Of a stretch of DNA of 64,000 nucleotides, positions 17,285 through 26,211 are shown piece after piece. The position numbers and the translations under genes were made by a program. The notes beneath the pieces were generated by a model, which had not been told where the DNA came from, did no database searches, and saw only the letters and a list, made by a program, of their open reading frames with translations. Positions within the stretch are counted from its first letter, which is position 1. Each line of letters begins with the position of its first letter. The stretch is from UKL13-3 sp040387195 (GTDB lineage: Bacteria; Bacteroidota; Bacteroidia; UKL13-3): the NCBI GenBank assembly GCA_040387195.1, contig JAZKEF010000003.1, forward strand, positions 68,121-132,120, written 5' to 3'.

Positions 17285-18721
17285 ATGAAGCATGCTTCAA
17301 AATTGATTCTTTTAGCAGTATTGGCCCAGGCTATTGTAATCTCTTCTTGTGGAAACAAGAAGTCGTCCGTTACCGGATGGAAATACAATGACCCTAAATG
17401 GGGCGGATTTGAAAAAGCTAAATTTAAAGATCAGGAAACCGGTCCGGGATTAATATTTATAGAAGGTGGATCAGCTACCATTGGACAAGCTGAACAGGAT
17501 CTTTTATACGATCGGAATAACTTCAAACGCAGGGTTTCGGTTCCAAGTTTTTACATGGACGAAACTGAAGTTTCGAACTTTCATTACAATGAATATTTGT
17601 ATTGGTTAGCCCGTGTATACGTGAGCAATCCAATTATTTTCACCAAAGCATTACCTGACACTTTGGTATGGAGAGATAAATTATCTTACAACGAACCATA
17701 CGTATTGTACTACCTGCGTCACCCTGCTTACAGAGACTACCCTGTAGTTGGTGTTAGCTGGTTACAGGCAAAGGCTTACGCTGAATGGCGTACGGATCGG
17801 GTAAACGAAATGATTTTGGCGCGCGAAGGATTCATCGATATGGATGTAACCAAAACCGTTGATGATAATAACTTCAATACTGAAGCTTATTTATTGGGAT
17901 TGTATTCTCCAACCATCAAAAAACAATTGAAAGATTATTCTCCAAACGGAAGCAAACGTAATGTAAGAATGGAAGATGGTATTTTACTTCCAGAATACCG
18001 CTTACCTACCGAAACCGAATGGGAATATGCTGCTTATGGTTACTACTCTCCTTCTTACAATGAAAACATTGACGTAAGAAGAATTTATCCTTGGGATGGT
18101 TTGACATTGCGCAGAAGCGATAATGAAAAAACCCGTGGATTGATGTACGCCAACTATCAAAGAGGTCGTGGTGACGTTGCCGGTGTTGCCGGTAAATTAA
18201 ACGATGGTGCATTCTTTACAACTTTTGTGAAACCAAAAGATATGCTTCCGAATGATTTCGGATTGTATCACATGGCAGGTAACGTAAGCGAGTGGACAAT
18301 GGACGTTTACCGTCCTTTATCTTCTGAAGATATGACTGATGTTAGTCCTTTCAGGGGTAACGTATACAAAACCAAAGTAACAGATGCGGACGGTATTGTT
18401 TCGGAAAAAGACAGTTTGGGTAGAATCCCTTACCGTGAAGTTACCGAAGAGGAAAATGCCAAACGTAGAAACTACAAAAAATCAAACAACATCGGATACA
18501 AGGATGAGTTGACATACTCCGACCTCGATCAGCAATATGAATACAGTGTTTCATCATTGATTGATAACAGAGCACGTGTATACAAAGGTGGTTCATGGAG
18601 AGACCGTGCATACTGGTTACATCCGGGAACACGCAGATACCTTGATGAGGAATTAGCAACTGCTACCATCGGATTCCGTTGTGTAATGGACCGTGTAGGT
18701 GATCCAAGAAAAAAGAACTAA
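17285..18721 (+). CDS. gldJ: T9SS/gliding lipoprotein GldJ
   Basis: 478 residues with a lipoprotein signal (lipobox ISSC, lipidated C22) and a formylglycine-generating-enzyme-like (SUMF1) fold. Key stretches are GPGLIFIEGG, SFYMDETEVSNFHYNEYLYWL, ALPDTLVWRDKL, YLRHPAYRDYPVVGVSW and GFRCVMD. GldJ and GldK are paralogues of the T9SS core ring. The TLVWR and DYPVVGV region and the position next to porU-porV (the order known in Flavobacterium johnsoniae) favour GldJ. No gldL, gldM or gldN follows, which argues against GldK. It is expected in the periplasm, attached to the outer membrane. Confidence 0.9.
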   Translation: MKHASKLILLAVLAQAIVISSCGNKKSSVTGWKYNDPKWGGFEKAKFKDQETGPGLIFIEGGSATIGQAEQDLLYDRNNFKRRVSVPSFYMDETEVSNFHYNEYLYWLARVYVSNPIIFTKALPDTLVWRDKLSYNEPYVLYYLRHPAYRDYPVVGVSWLQAKAYAEWRTDRVNEMILAREGFIDMDVTKTVDDNNFNTEAYLLGLYSPTIKKQLKDYSPNGSKRNVRMEDGILLPEYRLPTETEWEYAAYGYYSPSYNENIDVRRIYPWDGLTLRRSDNEKTRGLMYANYQRGRGDVAGVAGKLNDGAFFTTFVKPKDMLPNDFGLYHMAGNVSEWTMDVYRPLSSEDMTDVSPFRGNVYKTKVTDADGIVSEKDSLGRIPYREVTEEENAKRRNYKKSNNIGYKDELTYSDLDQQYEYSVSSLIDNRARVYKGGSWRDRAYWLHPGTRRYLDEELATATIGFRCVMDRVGDPRKKN

Positions 18722-18729
18722 GAACACAT

Positions 18730-18779
18730 ACAAAACAAAAAAGGTCGGGAGTGCAAACTTCCGACCTTTTTTGTTTTGT
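18730..18779. terminator. Strong bidirectional terminator between gldJ and nadC
   Basis: Long inverted repeat with arms around AAAAAAGGTCGGGA and TTCCGACCTTTTTT, an 8-base centre, and A/T tails on both sides. It is placed between convergent genes. Confidence 0.93.
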
Positions 18780-18790
18780 ATCATTTGGAG

Positions 18791-19645
18791 CTATCCTGCC
18801 CGCATGCTTAAATCCAGGCTTTTTACTGAATGTGTTAATGCACCCGAAGAAATAAAATCAACACCTGTTTCTGCATAAGCTCTTAGGGTTTCCAATGTAA
18901 TCCCCCCTGATGCTTCTGTTTCAAATCGTTTGTCAATCAATTGAACGGCTTCTGTAAGCATGGGAATAGAAAAATTATCCAGCATAATCCTGTTCACTCC
19001 ACCAATGGCAATCACTTCATTCACTTCGGCAAAATTTCGGGTCTCTATCTCAATTTTCAAATCAAGCTGATTGGTCTTTAAATATTGTTGTGTACGGCTT
19101 AATGCCTGCGCAATTCCACCTGCAAAGTCAATATGATTATCCTTAATCAGAATCATATCATACAATCCGATACGGTGATTGGCCCCTCCTCCATTTTTAA
19201 CCGCCCACTTCTCTAGTAAACGCATACCTGGAGTAGTTTTGCGCGTATCCAGAATCTGGGTATGCAAACCTTCAAGCACCTTAACATACCTGCTGGTTTG
19301 TGTGGAAACACCACTTAACCGTTGGATGAAGTTTAACACTGTTCGCTCTGCTGTAAGCATGCTGATGGAGCTTCCTTTTACCTCCATTACCACTTCTCCT
19401 TCCTTTACAAGAGATCCATCCTTTTTCAGGAGTTTCACATCAAGTCCGGCATCCACCTTCTTGAAAATATACTCTCCCAACAATACACCTGCCAGCACTC
19501 CATCTTCCTTTGCTACAATGATGGATTTACCCGTTGCAGCCTTATCGATGGTGGCAAGAGAAGTATGATCGCCACTACCGATATCTTCGGTAAATGACAT
19601 CTCAATCAGCTGAATGACCAGCGGATGATTTAATAATTCGTTCAT
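18791..19645 (-). CDS. nadC: Nicotinate-nucleotide pyrophosphorylase (quinolinate phosphoribosyltransferase)
   Basis: Makes nicotinate mononucleotide from quinolinate and PRPP in de novo NAD synthesis. The 284-residue protein has RTVLNFIQRLSGVST, the DTRKTTPGMR active-site block, KNGGGANHRIGLYDMILIKDNH and the late ASGGITLETL and GVDFISSGALTHS segments. It lies 4 bases downstream of the DUF4783 gene on the same strand. No nadA or nadB is in the window. Confidence 0.96.
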   Translation of the reverse strand: MNELLNHPLVIQLIEMSFTEDIGSGDHTSLATIDKAATGKSIIVAKEDGVLAGVLLGEYIFKKVDAGLDVKLLKKDGSLVKEGEVVMEVKGSSISMLTAERTVLNFIQRLSGVSTQTSRYVKVLEGLHTQILDTRKTTPGMRLLEKWAVKNGGGANHRIGLYDMILIKDNHIDFAGGIAQALSRTQQYLKTNQLDLKIEIETRNFAEVNEVIAIGGVNRIMLDNFSIPMLTEAVQLIDKRFETEASGGITLETLRAYAETGVDFISSGALTHSVKSLDLSMRAG

Positions 19646-19649
19646 GTAT

Positions 19650-20033
19650 TTATTCTTTTTCGAAACGCAACTCGTGTATCAGCATTCCAGCTCCCGAGTC
19701 TTTCATAAAAATATAAGCTCTGTATTTTCCCTGCTGGCATTCATACACAGCAATGGCATATTTGGAACCCTGCGCTGATGAGCCTTTATGTTGAATCGTT
19801 ACATTCTTGGGAGGAGTTGCTGCCAGAAAGTTCTTTAAAATAATTTCGGCCTGCTGTTTACTATATACTCCTTCACTGTTTAATACCGTAAGCTCTACAC
19901 TGGAATTGAAAAACCGTGCTACCTCTTTGGCGTTAGCGTTTTTTATAGCTGCAACCACATCATCAAAAGTATCCGCCAAAACGTTGACCGTTAACAGGCA
20001 GCTGAACAAAGTATATAAAACGTATTTTTTCAT
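19650..20033 (-). CDS. DUF4783 secreted protein
   Basis: 127 residues with a signal peptide (MKKYVLYTLFSCLLTVNVLA). The mature protein looks like a small NTF2-like fold (FDDVVAAIKNANAKEVARFF ... YSKQQAEIILKNFL ... RAYIFMKDSG... IHELRFEKE) and matches the Bacteroidota DUF4783 family as I know it. The role is unknown; periplasmic location is inferred. It is upstream of nadC with a 4-base gap, so the two are probably co-transcribed. Confidence 0.78.
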   Translation of the reverse strand: MKKYVLYTLFSCLLTVNVLADTFDDVVAAIKNANAKEVARFFNSSVELTVLNSEGVYSKQQAEIILKNFLAATPPKNVTIQHKGSSAQGSKYAIAVYECQQGKYRAYIFMKDSGAGMLIHELRFEKE

Positions 20034-20149
20034 GAGTAGTTTCTTAGCACGAATCCATCATTTGACCAAAACCATGCCATAGTGCAAATTAACAAAATAC
20101 TTGCGTTCGCAACCCAAAAGTGCAAAAAAGTTTTTCACTTCTGATTGAT

Positions 20150-20157
20150 TACATTTG
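20150..20157 (+). promoter_or_regulatory. Candidate gpmI -7 element
   Basis: TACATTTG, a full TAnnTTTG match, lies 5 bases before the chosen gpmI ATG at 20162. This implies a very short leader; no clear -33 box is seen. Confidence 0.4.
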
Positions 20158-20161
20158 CGGC

Positions 20162-21688
20162 ATGAGTAATAAAGCAATATTATTAATTTTAGATGGCTGG
20201 GGTAACGGGAAACAATACAAGGGCAATGCTATTGCCATGGCCCAAAAACCAGTCTTCGACTCACTCATTAAACAGTATCCCTCCAGCGAACTTAAAACCT
20301 CGGGGGAAGATGTTGGATTACCTGAAGGCCAAATGGGAAACTCAGAAGTAGGACACATGAATATTGGAGCCGGCCGGGTTGTATACCAGCAATTGGTGCT
20401 CATCAACAAAGCTTTCAGGGAAAATACTATTAACAACAATCCTACATTATTAAATGCGATTGCTTATGCTAAAACACATCAAAAAAAGGTTCACTTCATT
20501 GGGTTGGTAAGCGATGGAGGGGTTCACTCTTCTATCCAACACTTAAAAGGATTATGCCATATAATGCAGGAGCAGGACATGACTGATTTTTATATACATG
20601 CTTTTACGGATGGACGGGATACAGACCCGAGAGGTGGTGTAGGTTATTTACAAACTGTATTAGCTACGCTCAAACAAACCGGAGGAAAGCTGGCCAGTGT
20701 AACCGGGCGTTATTATGCCATGGACAGAGACAAACGCTGGGAGCGGGTAAAACTGGCTTACGATGCAATGGTAAATGGTGTGGGTGAAAAAAGTACCGAT
20801 ATTGTTCAAACCATGGAACTCCGGTATGCGGCCAACGAAACGGATGAGTTTATTAAACCGATTATCGGAGTGGATGCAAACCAAAAACCCTTGGCTACCA
20901 TTCAGGATGGTGATGTGGTTATCTGTTTTAACTTTCGCACGGATCGTGGCCGTGAGATCACACAAGCGTTGACCCAAGAAGATTTTCATGAGTTTAACAT
21001 GCATAAACTTGATGTGCAGTACATCACCTTAACGGATTATGATAAAACCTTTAAGAACGTGCAGGTTGTATTTCCGGATTTAGAGTTAAACATGACCCTT
21101 GGTGAAGTTCTGGAGAAACACAACAAACAACAGGTTCGCATTGCCGAGACTGAAAAGTATCCGCATGTAACTTTTTTCTTTTCGGGTGGTAGAGAAGAGC
21201 CGTTTGGCGGAGAAACCCGTCACATGGCTCCTTCACCTAAGGTAGCCACGTATGATTTAATGCCTGAAATGAGTGCAGAACAAGTATGCGGGTTTACATT
21301 GGATGAAATAGCCAAAGCTGAAGCCGATTTTATATGTGTGAATTTTGCTAATCCGGATATGGTGGGACATACGGGTGTAGTGAGTGCGGAAATAAAAGCA
21401 GTTGAAACTGTAGACAGTTGTGTTGGAAGAATTGTACCTGCTGCATTGGCCAAAGGATATTCATTATTAATTACAGCTGATCATGGAAACGGAGAGTATA
21501 TGATTAATGAAGAAGACGGATCTCCTAATACCGCTCATACCACCAACACGGTTCCGCTTATTTTGGTACAGCCTGAGGTAAAACATACTATCAGGGAAGG
21601 ACGCCTTGCTGATCTGGCACCTACCATTCTGGCACTGCTCGATGTTCCACAGCCTGCCGAAATGAACGGAGAAAATTTACTGGCATGA
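20162..21688 (+). CDS. gpmI: 2,3-bisphosphoglycerate-independent phosphoglycerate mutase
   Basis: Interconverts 3- and 2-phosphoglycerate in glycolysis; Mn-dependent, in the cytosol. 508 residues when started at ATG 20162 (MSNKAILLILDGWG). An upstream GTG adds 14 residues that do not fit the family. The metal ligand D11, the phosphorylated serine S61 (GNSEVGHMNIG), TDGRDTDPR and DHGNGE are present. Its stop overlaps the next start by 4 bases (ATGA). Confidence 0.96.
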   Translation: MSNKAILLILDGWGNGKQYKGNAIAMAQKPVFDSLIKQYPSSELKTSGEDVGLPEGQMGNSEVGHMNIGAGRVVYQQLVLINKAFRENTINNNPTLLNAIAYAKTHQKKVHFIGLVSDGGVHSSIQHLKGLCHIMQEQDMTDFYIHAFTDGRDTDPRGGVGYLQTVLATLKQTGGKLASVTGRYYAMDRDKRWERVKLAYDAMVNGVGEKSTDIVQTMELRYAANETDEFIKPIIGVDANQKPLATIQDGDVVICFNFRTDRGREITQALTQEDFHEFNMHKLDVQYITLTDYDKTFKNVQVVFPDLELNMTLGEVLEKHNKQQVRIAETEKYPHVTFFFSGGREEPFGGETRHMAPSPKVATYDLMPEMSAEQVCGFTLDEIAKAEADFICVNFANPDMVGHTGVVSAEIKAVETVDSCVGRIVPAALAKGYSLLITADHGNGEYMINEEDGSPNTAHTTNTVPLILVQPEVKHTIREGRLADLAPTILALLDVPQPAEMNGENLLA

Positions 21689-22230
21689 TCAAAAATATCA
21701 TTTCCGCATGGATGCTTTGTTTCCTGTTTGCCTGTGATTCTGGCAAACAACAAAACATTGAATACTTCGATACAAAATCCTTTTTTGAAGCGACTATAAC
21801 ACGTCTGTCGGCCCATGGTAACCTCTTGCATAAGGAACTTATGTTTGGTGATAGCACTGTTACACAACAACCCTCAACTGTAAACTGGGCGAATGAGCTA
21901 CAACCTTTTGTTGAAATTGATCTGCACAAAAATGCCTACAAGGCGCGATTTAAAGCCGATACCAGCAAACAGGCAAACACATACCAGGTTACTTACACAC
22001 CGTTGGACACACAAACAGACTTGAAAAATCTGGTAGTTACAATAGATAACTCAACCGATGCTATAAGCTCTATTCATGCCCGTTTTAGCGAACAGAATAC
22101 GTTGTATGAAGCCACAAAAGAATTGGTGTTTTATAACGATAGTTTATTTACGATCAGCGGATCGCAGCAAGTGAAGTTGGGAAAAAATATCAGTTACTCC
22201 ATTACCGGAACAATTACCGGAGGTCAATAA
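21685..22230 (+). CDS. Hypothetical lipoprotein
   Basis: 181 residues with a lipoprotein signal (ISAWMLCFLFAC, lipidated cysteine 17). The rest is beta-rich and unrecognised. It is translationally coupled to gpmI by a 4-base overlap, although no functional tie is evident. The 3' end overlaps the convergent lolA by 17 bases. Confidence 0.72.
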   Translation: MIKNIISAWMLCFLFACDSGKQQNIEYFDTKSFFEATITRLSAHGNLLHKELMFGDSTVTQQPSTVNWANELQPFVEIDLHKNAYKARFKADTSKQANTYQVTYTPLDTQTDLKNLVVTIDNSTDAISSIHARFSEQNTLYEATKELVFYNDSLFTISGSQQVKLGKNISYSITGTITGGQ

Positions 22231-22864
22231 CCTCTACCTTGGGATATTTGGTCGCATCGAATACAAACGCTTTATCCTCGAGTTTGATATTGGGAAACTG
22301 ATTGGTAATTGTATAGGTGTGGATGGTTCCATTCTTATCGTATACAACTGACTTCAGGATTGTTTGATTGGTTTTATCAATCGTTAATTTGATTTTGTGG
22401 AAGCTTCTTTTTTTATCCTTTGGGGTGAGTTCCACAACTGCTATTTCCCTGCTCCCTTCTTTCATTTCATCCGCAATTTTATACAGGAACCCTTTGCCAT
22501 ACATGGTAAAGATATCATCTAACCTTATCGCACTTTCTTTAGGATTATAGGTGTTCACCTGCACTTCGTTTACCTCTTTGCTGTAGGTCCACAGTGTTTG
22601 ATTATCACAAATGATGAGTTGTCCGGCAATATCCAGTTTAAATTTATTGCCTTTTACCAATAAGGTTCCTTTTTGTTTCTCCTGAATCTTATCCGCTTTA
22701 CTTTCGATCCCATAAATAAAATCAGCCTTCATGGTTTTGAAATTCTTGTAACGTTTGCTGATGGTATTCAATAATTTATCTGCGCCTTTATCGACAACCT
22801 TTTTTTGTTGTGCCTGTGCAGAAATGATAACAAATGAGAAGAGGAATACGAATAAATTTTTCAC
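22214..22864 (-). CDS. lolA: LolA-like outer-membrane lipoprotein carrier
   Basis: 216 residues with a signal peptide ending SAQA. Family features include LNTISKRYKNFKTMKADFIYG, a GTLLVKGNKFKLDI strand pair and ICDNQTLWTYSKEVNEVQVNTYNP. LolA ferries lipoproteins through the periplasm to the outer membrane, which fits a genome rich in lipoproteins such as GldJ. The call rests on fold-level similarity; sequence identity in this family is low. Confidence 0.8.
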   Translation of the reverse strand: MKNLFVFLFSFVIISAQAQQKKVVDKGADKLLNTISKRYKNFKTMKADFIYGIESKADKIQEKQKGTLLVKGNKFKLDIAGQLIICDNQTLWTYSKEVNEVQVNTYNPKESAIRLDDIFTMYGKGFLYKIADEMKEGSREIAVVELTPKDKKRSFHKIKLTIDKTNQTILKSVVYDKNGTIHTYTITNQFPNIKLEDKAFVFDATKYPKVEVIDLR

Positions 22865-22931
22865 GGTGCGAATATCTTAGTATATGTGGAATATTAGACA
22901 AACCTGACGGTTGAAAGTTTAATGACAAAAA

Positions 22932-24272
22932 TCACTCCAATTCCGAACGATCAAGCAGGTTTTGTGGAATTGCTTTGGTGGCCTTGGCTCCCAGCTTCTT
23001 CAAATCTTCGGAGCGTTTCACCAAATTCCCTGTTCCCTGGTGCAGTTTGTTCATGGCCGACTCATATGCTTTTTGAGAATCGCGCATCTTATTTCCCAAC
23101 CCGATCAAATCATCCACAAACCCAACAAACTTATCATACATATCTCCGGCCTTGTTGGCAATGTCGATCGCATTTTTATTCTGGTGTTCTTGCCTCCATA
23201 TATTAGCTACTGTTCTTAGGGTAGCCAGAAGTGTAGAAGGACTTACAATAACAATATTGCGTTCGAATGCATCATTGAACAACTGAACATCATTTTGTAC
23301 AGATAACGCAAAAGCAGATTCAATGGGTACAAACAGCAACACAAAATCCAGGCTTTTGGCACCATACAGGTTCTGGTAGTTTTTATCACTCAGCCCTTTG
23401 ATATGTGAACGCAACGATTGGGTATGTTCTTTAAGAGATAGTGCTTTTACGATTTCATCATCTGCCGAAACATAGCGCTCGTATGCAACCAATGATACTT
23501 TTGAATCGATCACCAAACATTTTCCATCAGGCAAATTAATGAGCACATCGGGCTGGAAACGTCTTCCATCTTCGGTGGAGATACTTGCCTGCGCCTGGTA
23601 TTCCCTATCCTTCACCAATCCCGATTTTTCCAGAATACTTTCCAAAATAAACTCACCCCAGTTTCCCTGCATTTTGGAATCCCCTTTTAATGCTTTTGTT
23701 AAATTCTGGGCATCCTGGTGCATGAGTTGGTTAAGCGACATCAGTTGTTTGATCTCGCCTTTGAGCATATTGCGTTCGGCTGCTTCCGTATCGTATACCT
23801 TTTGTACCTTGTCTTCAAAATCCTTAATCCTTTCTTTCAGCGGATTGAGAATGGTATCGAGCGACAATTTATTTTGCTCGGTAAATTTTTGGGACTTTTC
23901 TTCCAGTATTTTTGCAGCAAGGTTTTCAAATTCTGTTTTGAACCTTTGGTTCAACTGCTCCATCTCTCCCTTTTGCTCAACAAGACGTTGTTCAATATTT
24001 TTACCGGCACTCAGGGCTGCCGTTAGTTCATTGTTGAGTTTAATAATCTGGTCCTGCGATTCTTTTAAGGAAATCGAAAGCTGGTCTTTGTCGCTCTGCA
24101 GCATTTGGTTGGACCGAGTAACCGCACTTACTTCATTTGAAGTTTCCATCAACAACCTGCGCATTGCTACTGCCTCTTCACCTCCATCGTGGTTGCCTTG
24201 CTGTCCCTTTTTCAATAGGAAACCCAATGCTGTTCCAATGACTAATCCAATGATTAAAAATACAATCTCCAT
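22932..24272 (-). CDS. rmuC: DNA recombination protein RmuC
   Basis: 446 residues, started at ATG 24272 so that the N-terminal membrane segment (EIVFLIIGLVIGTALGFLL) comes first. A long coiled coil follows (about 40-170). The RmuC domain is about 195-400 (GNWGEFILESILEKSGL, QPDVLINLPDGKCLVIDSKVS, FVLLFVPIESAF, TLLATLRTVANIW), with a PD-(D/E)XK-like nuclease core. RmuC limits sequence inversions at short repeats. It is transcribed divergently from the sigma operon. Confidence 0.92.
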   Translation of the reverse strand: MEIVFLIIGLVIGTALGFLLKKGQQGNHDGGEEAVAMRRLLMETSNEVSAVTRSNQMLQSDKDQLSISLKESQDQIIKLNNELTAALSAGKNIEQRLVEQKGEMEQLNQRFKTEFENLAAKILEEKSQKFTEQNKLSLDTILNPLKERIKDFEDKVQKVYDTEAAERNMLKGEIKQLMSLNQLMHQDAQNLTKALKGDSKMQGNWGEFILESILEKSGLVKDREYQAQASISTEDGRRFQPDVLINLPDGKCLVIDSKVSLVAYERYVSADDEIVKALSLKEHTQSLRSHIKGLSDKNYQNLYGAKSLDFVLLFVPIESAFALSVQNDVQLFNDAFERNIVIVSPSTLLATLRTVANIWRQEHQNKNAIDIANKAGDMYDKFVGFVDDLIGLGNKMRDSQKAYESAMNKLHQGTGNLVKRSEDLKKLGAKATKAIPQNLLDRSELE

Positions 24273-24397
24273 TTCACCAATTTTGCTGTGAAAATACATG
24301 CATTCCCAGCTTCGTGCAAACTATTTTACCTTTTCCGGGCTAAAGCAATTAAACCAAGCGTTTCATTTACTATCTTACTCCGGTTGAACAACAAAAC

Positions 24398-24961
24398 ATG
24401 CTGAGCAGCGCAAGCGAGGATTCCGAACTTTTGGTGGCCTTTGGATTGGTTGGTACCAAAAACAAAGCCTTTGAGTGTTTGCTGGACAAGTACCAGAAAC
24501 GCGTGTATTGGCATGTGCGCAGAATTGTGATAGACCATGATGATGCCAATGATGTAACCCAGAATACCTTTATTAAAATGTGGACCCAGCTTGAAAAGTA
24601 CCGTGGCGAATCCAAACTGTATACCTGGCTTTACCGCGTGGCCACCAATGAAGCGTTGCATTTTCTGAGCAAGAAAAAAACCGACCGTAATATTCCGATT
24701 GACAGTGACGACAGTGATTTGCTCAACACACTCGAAAGTGCTCATTATTTTAATGGCAATGCACTGGAACTGAAATTACAGACCGCCATTTTAACGTTGC
24801 CCACCAAACAGCGTACTGTGTTTAACATGAAATATTTTGACAACATGAAATATGAAGACATGAGCGAGGTGCTCGAAACCTCCGTGGGAGCGCTTAAGGC
24901 GTCCTACCATCATGCTGTTAAAAAAATTGAGGCCTTTTTTGAAAACGAGTTAAACCATTAA
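24398..24961 (+). CDS. ECF-type sigma factor (first gene of a three-gene signalling cassette)
   Basis: 187 residues with regions 2 (CLLDKYQKRVYWHVRRIV ... DVTQNTFIKMWTQL ... YTWLYRVATNEAL) and 4 (LPTKQRTVFNMKYFDNMKYEDMSEVLETSVGALKAS). It is followed after 22 bases by a single-pass membrane protein and then a periplasmic helical protein, the classical sigma / anti-sigma / sensor layout in Bacteroidota. Confidence 0.92.
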   Translation: MLSSASEDSELLVAFGLVGTKNKAFECLLDKYQKRVYWHVRRIVIDHDDANDVTQNTFIKMWTQLEKYRGESKLYTWLYRVATNEALHFLSKKKTDRNIPIDSDDSDLLNTLESAHYFNGNALELKLQTAILTLPTKQRTVFNMKYFDNMKYEDMSEVLETSVGALKASYHHAVKKIEAFFENELNH

Positions 24962-24983
24962 GTATCTATATTATCCAACCAAC

Positions 24984-25475
24984 ATGTACACCGAAAACGA
25001 CCATACAGACGACAGCACATTAAAAGCCCTTCGCACAGAAGGTGGCTTTTCTGTTCCTGTTGGTTATTTCGCCAACATGCGCAAACAGGTATTGGAGCAA
25101 ACCACCGGAAGTGAGGCGAATGATAGCTTCCAGGTACCCGATGGTTATTTTGACCGGTCGCGCGCAGCTATTCTTGCCCAAACAACATTGAAGCCCCAAA
25201 CTGTTCGTTTATGGTATACCCGGTCGTTGGTTAAATATGCCGCTGCCGCAATGGTATTGGTTACCTGTACCATTAGCCTGTTATGGTACCAACAGTCTCC
25301 ATCCAATTTGCAAAGCATGACCGATGATGAGATTATTTTATATCTAGAAGAAAATGGAGTACGTGATATTCCAGTGTCAGAAGTTTCCTTTGTGGTAAAT
25401 GAGGCTCCGGCCAACAGCGAAGAAAAATACCTGATCAACAATGCCGATGAACAATCCTTAATAGAAGAATTATGA
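24984..25475 (+). CDS. Single-pass membrane protein, probable anti-sigma factor
   Basis: 163 residues. The cytoplasmic part (1-83) holds two copies of an F-x-VP-x-GYF motif (FSVPVGYF 22-29, FQVPDGYF 49-56), which recurs in Bacteroidota anti-sigma-like proteins. A single membrane helix spans about 84-102, and an acidic periplasmic tail follows. No zinc-binding anti-sigma motif is present. The role is inferred from topology and from its place directly after the sigma gene; the stop overlaps the next start by 4 bases. Confidence 0.72.
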   Translation: MYTENDHTDDSTLKALRTEGGFSVPVGYFANMRKQVLEQTTGSEANDSFQVPDGYFDRSRAAILAQTTLKPQTVRLWYTRSLVKYAAAAMVLVTCTISLLWYQQSPSNLQSMTDDEIILYLEENGVRDIPVSEVSFVVNEAPANSEEKYLINNADEQSLIEEL

Positions 25476-25921
25476 AAAACCTGACTACTCTTATTGTTTG
25501 CTTACTGAGCCTGGGATTAGGCTTGCACGCACAAGAGGACCCGCAAGACAAAAACGACCGTATTGAATCTTATAAAATTGCGTTCATTACCGAACGGCTG
25601 AACCTTACTCCCAAAGAAGCTGCTGTATTCTGGCCGGTATACAATGAGTTTAACGACCAGCTTAAAAAGATCCGTAAAACCGAAAAGGAACGAGGCCGTG
25701 CGTTTGGTGAAAAAACCCAGCCCACCGATGCAGAATCTGAGAAGTTTGTGAATGATTTTATTGCCGGCAAACAGCAGGAGTTTGACCTTACCAAAAAATA
25801 TGTAGTGGAGTTCAAAAAGGTATTGCCGGCCTCTAAAGTGGCCAAACTGGTAACACTGGAGCATGAGTTCAAGATTAAATTGTTGCAACGGTTAAAAGAT
25901 AAACGTGGTCCGCAACGGTAA
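25472..25921 (+). CDS. Periplasmic Spy/CpxP-like helical protein
   Basis: 149 residues with a signal peptide ending LHAQ. The mature part is helical and charged, with a TPKEAAVFWPVYNEFNDQLKKI stretch reminiscent of the LTxxQ motif of Spy/CpxP-type stress sensors. Overlap with the anti-sigma gene suggests tight coupling. A sensory or anti-sigma partner role is inferred. Confidence 0.7.
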   Translation: MKNLTTLIVCLLSLGLGLHAQEDPQDKNDRIESYKIAFITERLNLTPKEAAVFWPVYNEFNDQLKKIRKTEKERGRAFGEKTQPTDAESEKFVNDFIAGKQQEFDLTKKYVVEFKKVLPASKVAKLVTLEHEFKIKLLQRLKDKRGPQR

Positions 25922-25974
25922 AGACGGATAACCGACCGCTGATAAGAAAGCCGCTGAATTGTCCTGTGATTATC

Positions 25975-26068
25975 GCCACTGATTATCACTGATTAAATTG
26001 CAAAACAATACTAGAATGTTGTTCTTGAGCATTTAACTTCTCTCATTTAATCAGTGCAAATCTGTGGC
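25975..26068. repeat. 94-bp inverted-repeat element
   Basis: Arms of 24 bp (25975-25998 and 26045-26068) match at 21 positions. The inner 12 bp (CACTGATTAAAT / ATTTAATCAGTG) are perfect, with a 46-base centre. It lies in the 290-base gap after the sigma cassette. It looks like a small mobile palindrome or a long hairpin, not a terminator, because no T tail is present. Confidence 0.65.
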
Positions 26069-26159
26069 ATTTTCTTTCAACGCTATTTCATATCCCCAAT
26101 ATTGATTCGTTAAATTGGCGTAAACAGCGGCTTTTTTGCGGCTGCTCCTTTTTAAAACC

Positions 26160-26194
26160 TTTGGTTTTTTATTACCACCGGGGGCTTATATTTG
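26160..26194 (+). promoter_or_regulatory. Candidate promoter of the deoxyhypusine-synthase-like gene
   Basis: TTTG (26160-26163), 23 bases, TATATTTG (26187-26194). It lies 17 bases before the ATG at 26212 and overlaps the longer TTG-initiated frame, which supports the later start. Confidence 0.5.
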
Positions 26195-26211
26195 CCGCAA
26201 ATATTACGAAC

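Noticed and set aside
17285..18721. GldK instead of GldJ
   Set aside because: gldK is normally followed by gldLMN, absent here; internal motifs and the porU-porV neighbourhood fit GldJ.
25975..26068. Terminator of the sigma cassette
   Set aside because: The 46-base centre and lack of a T run do not fit a rho-independent terminator.
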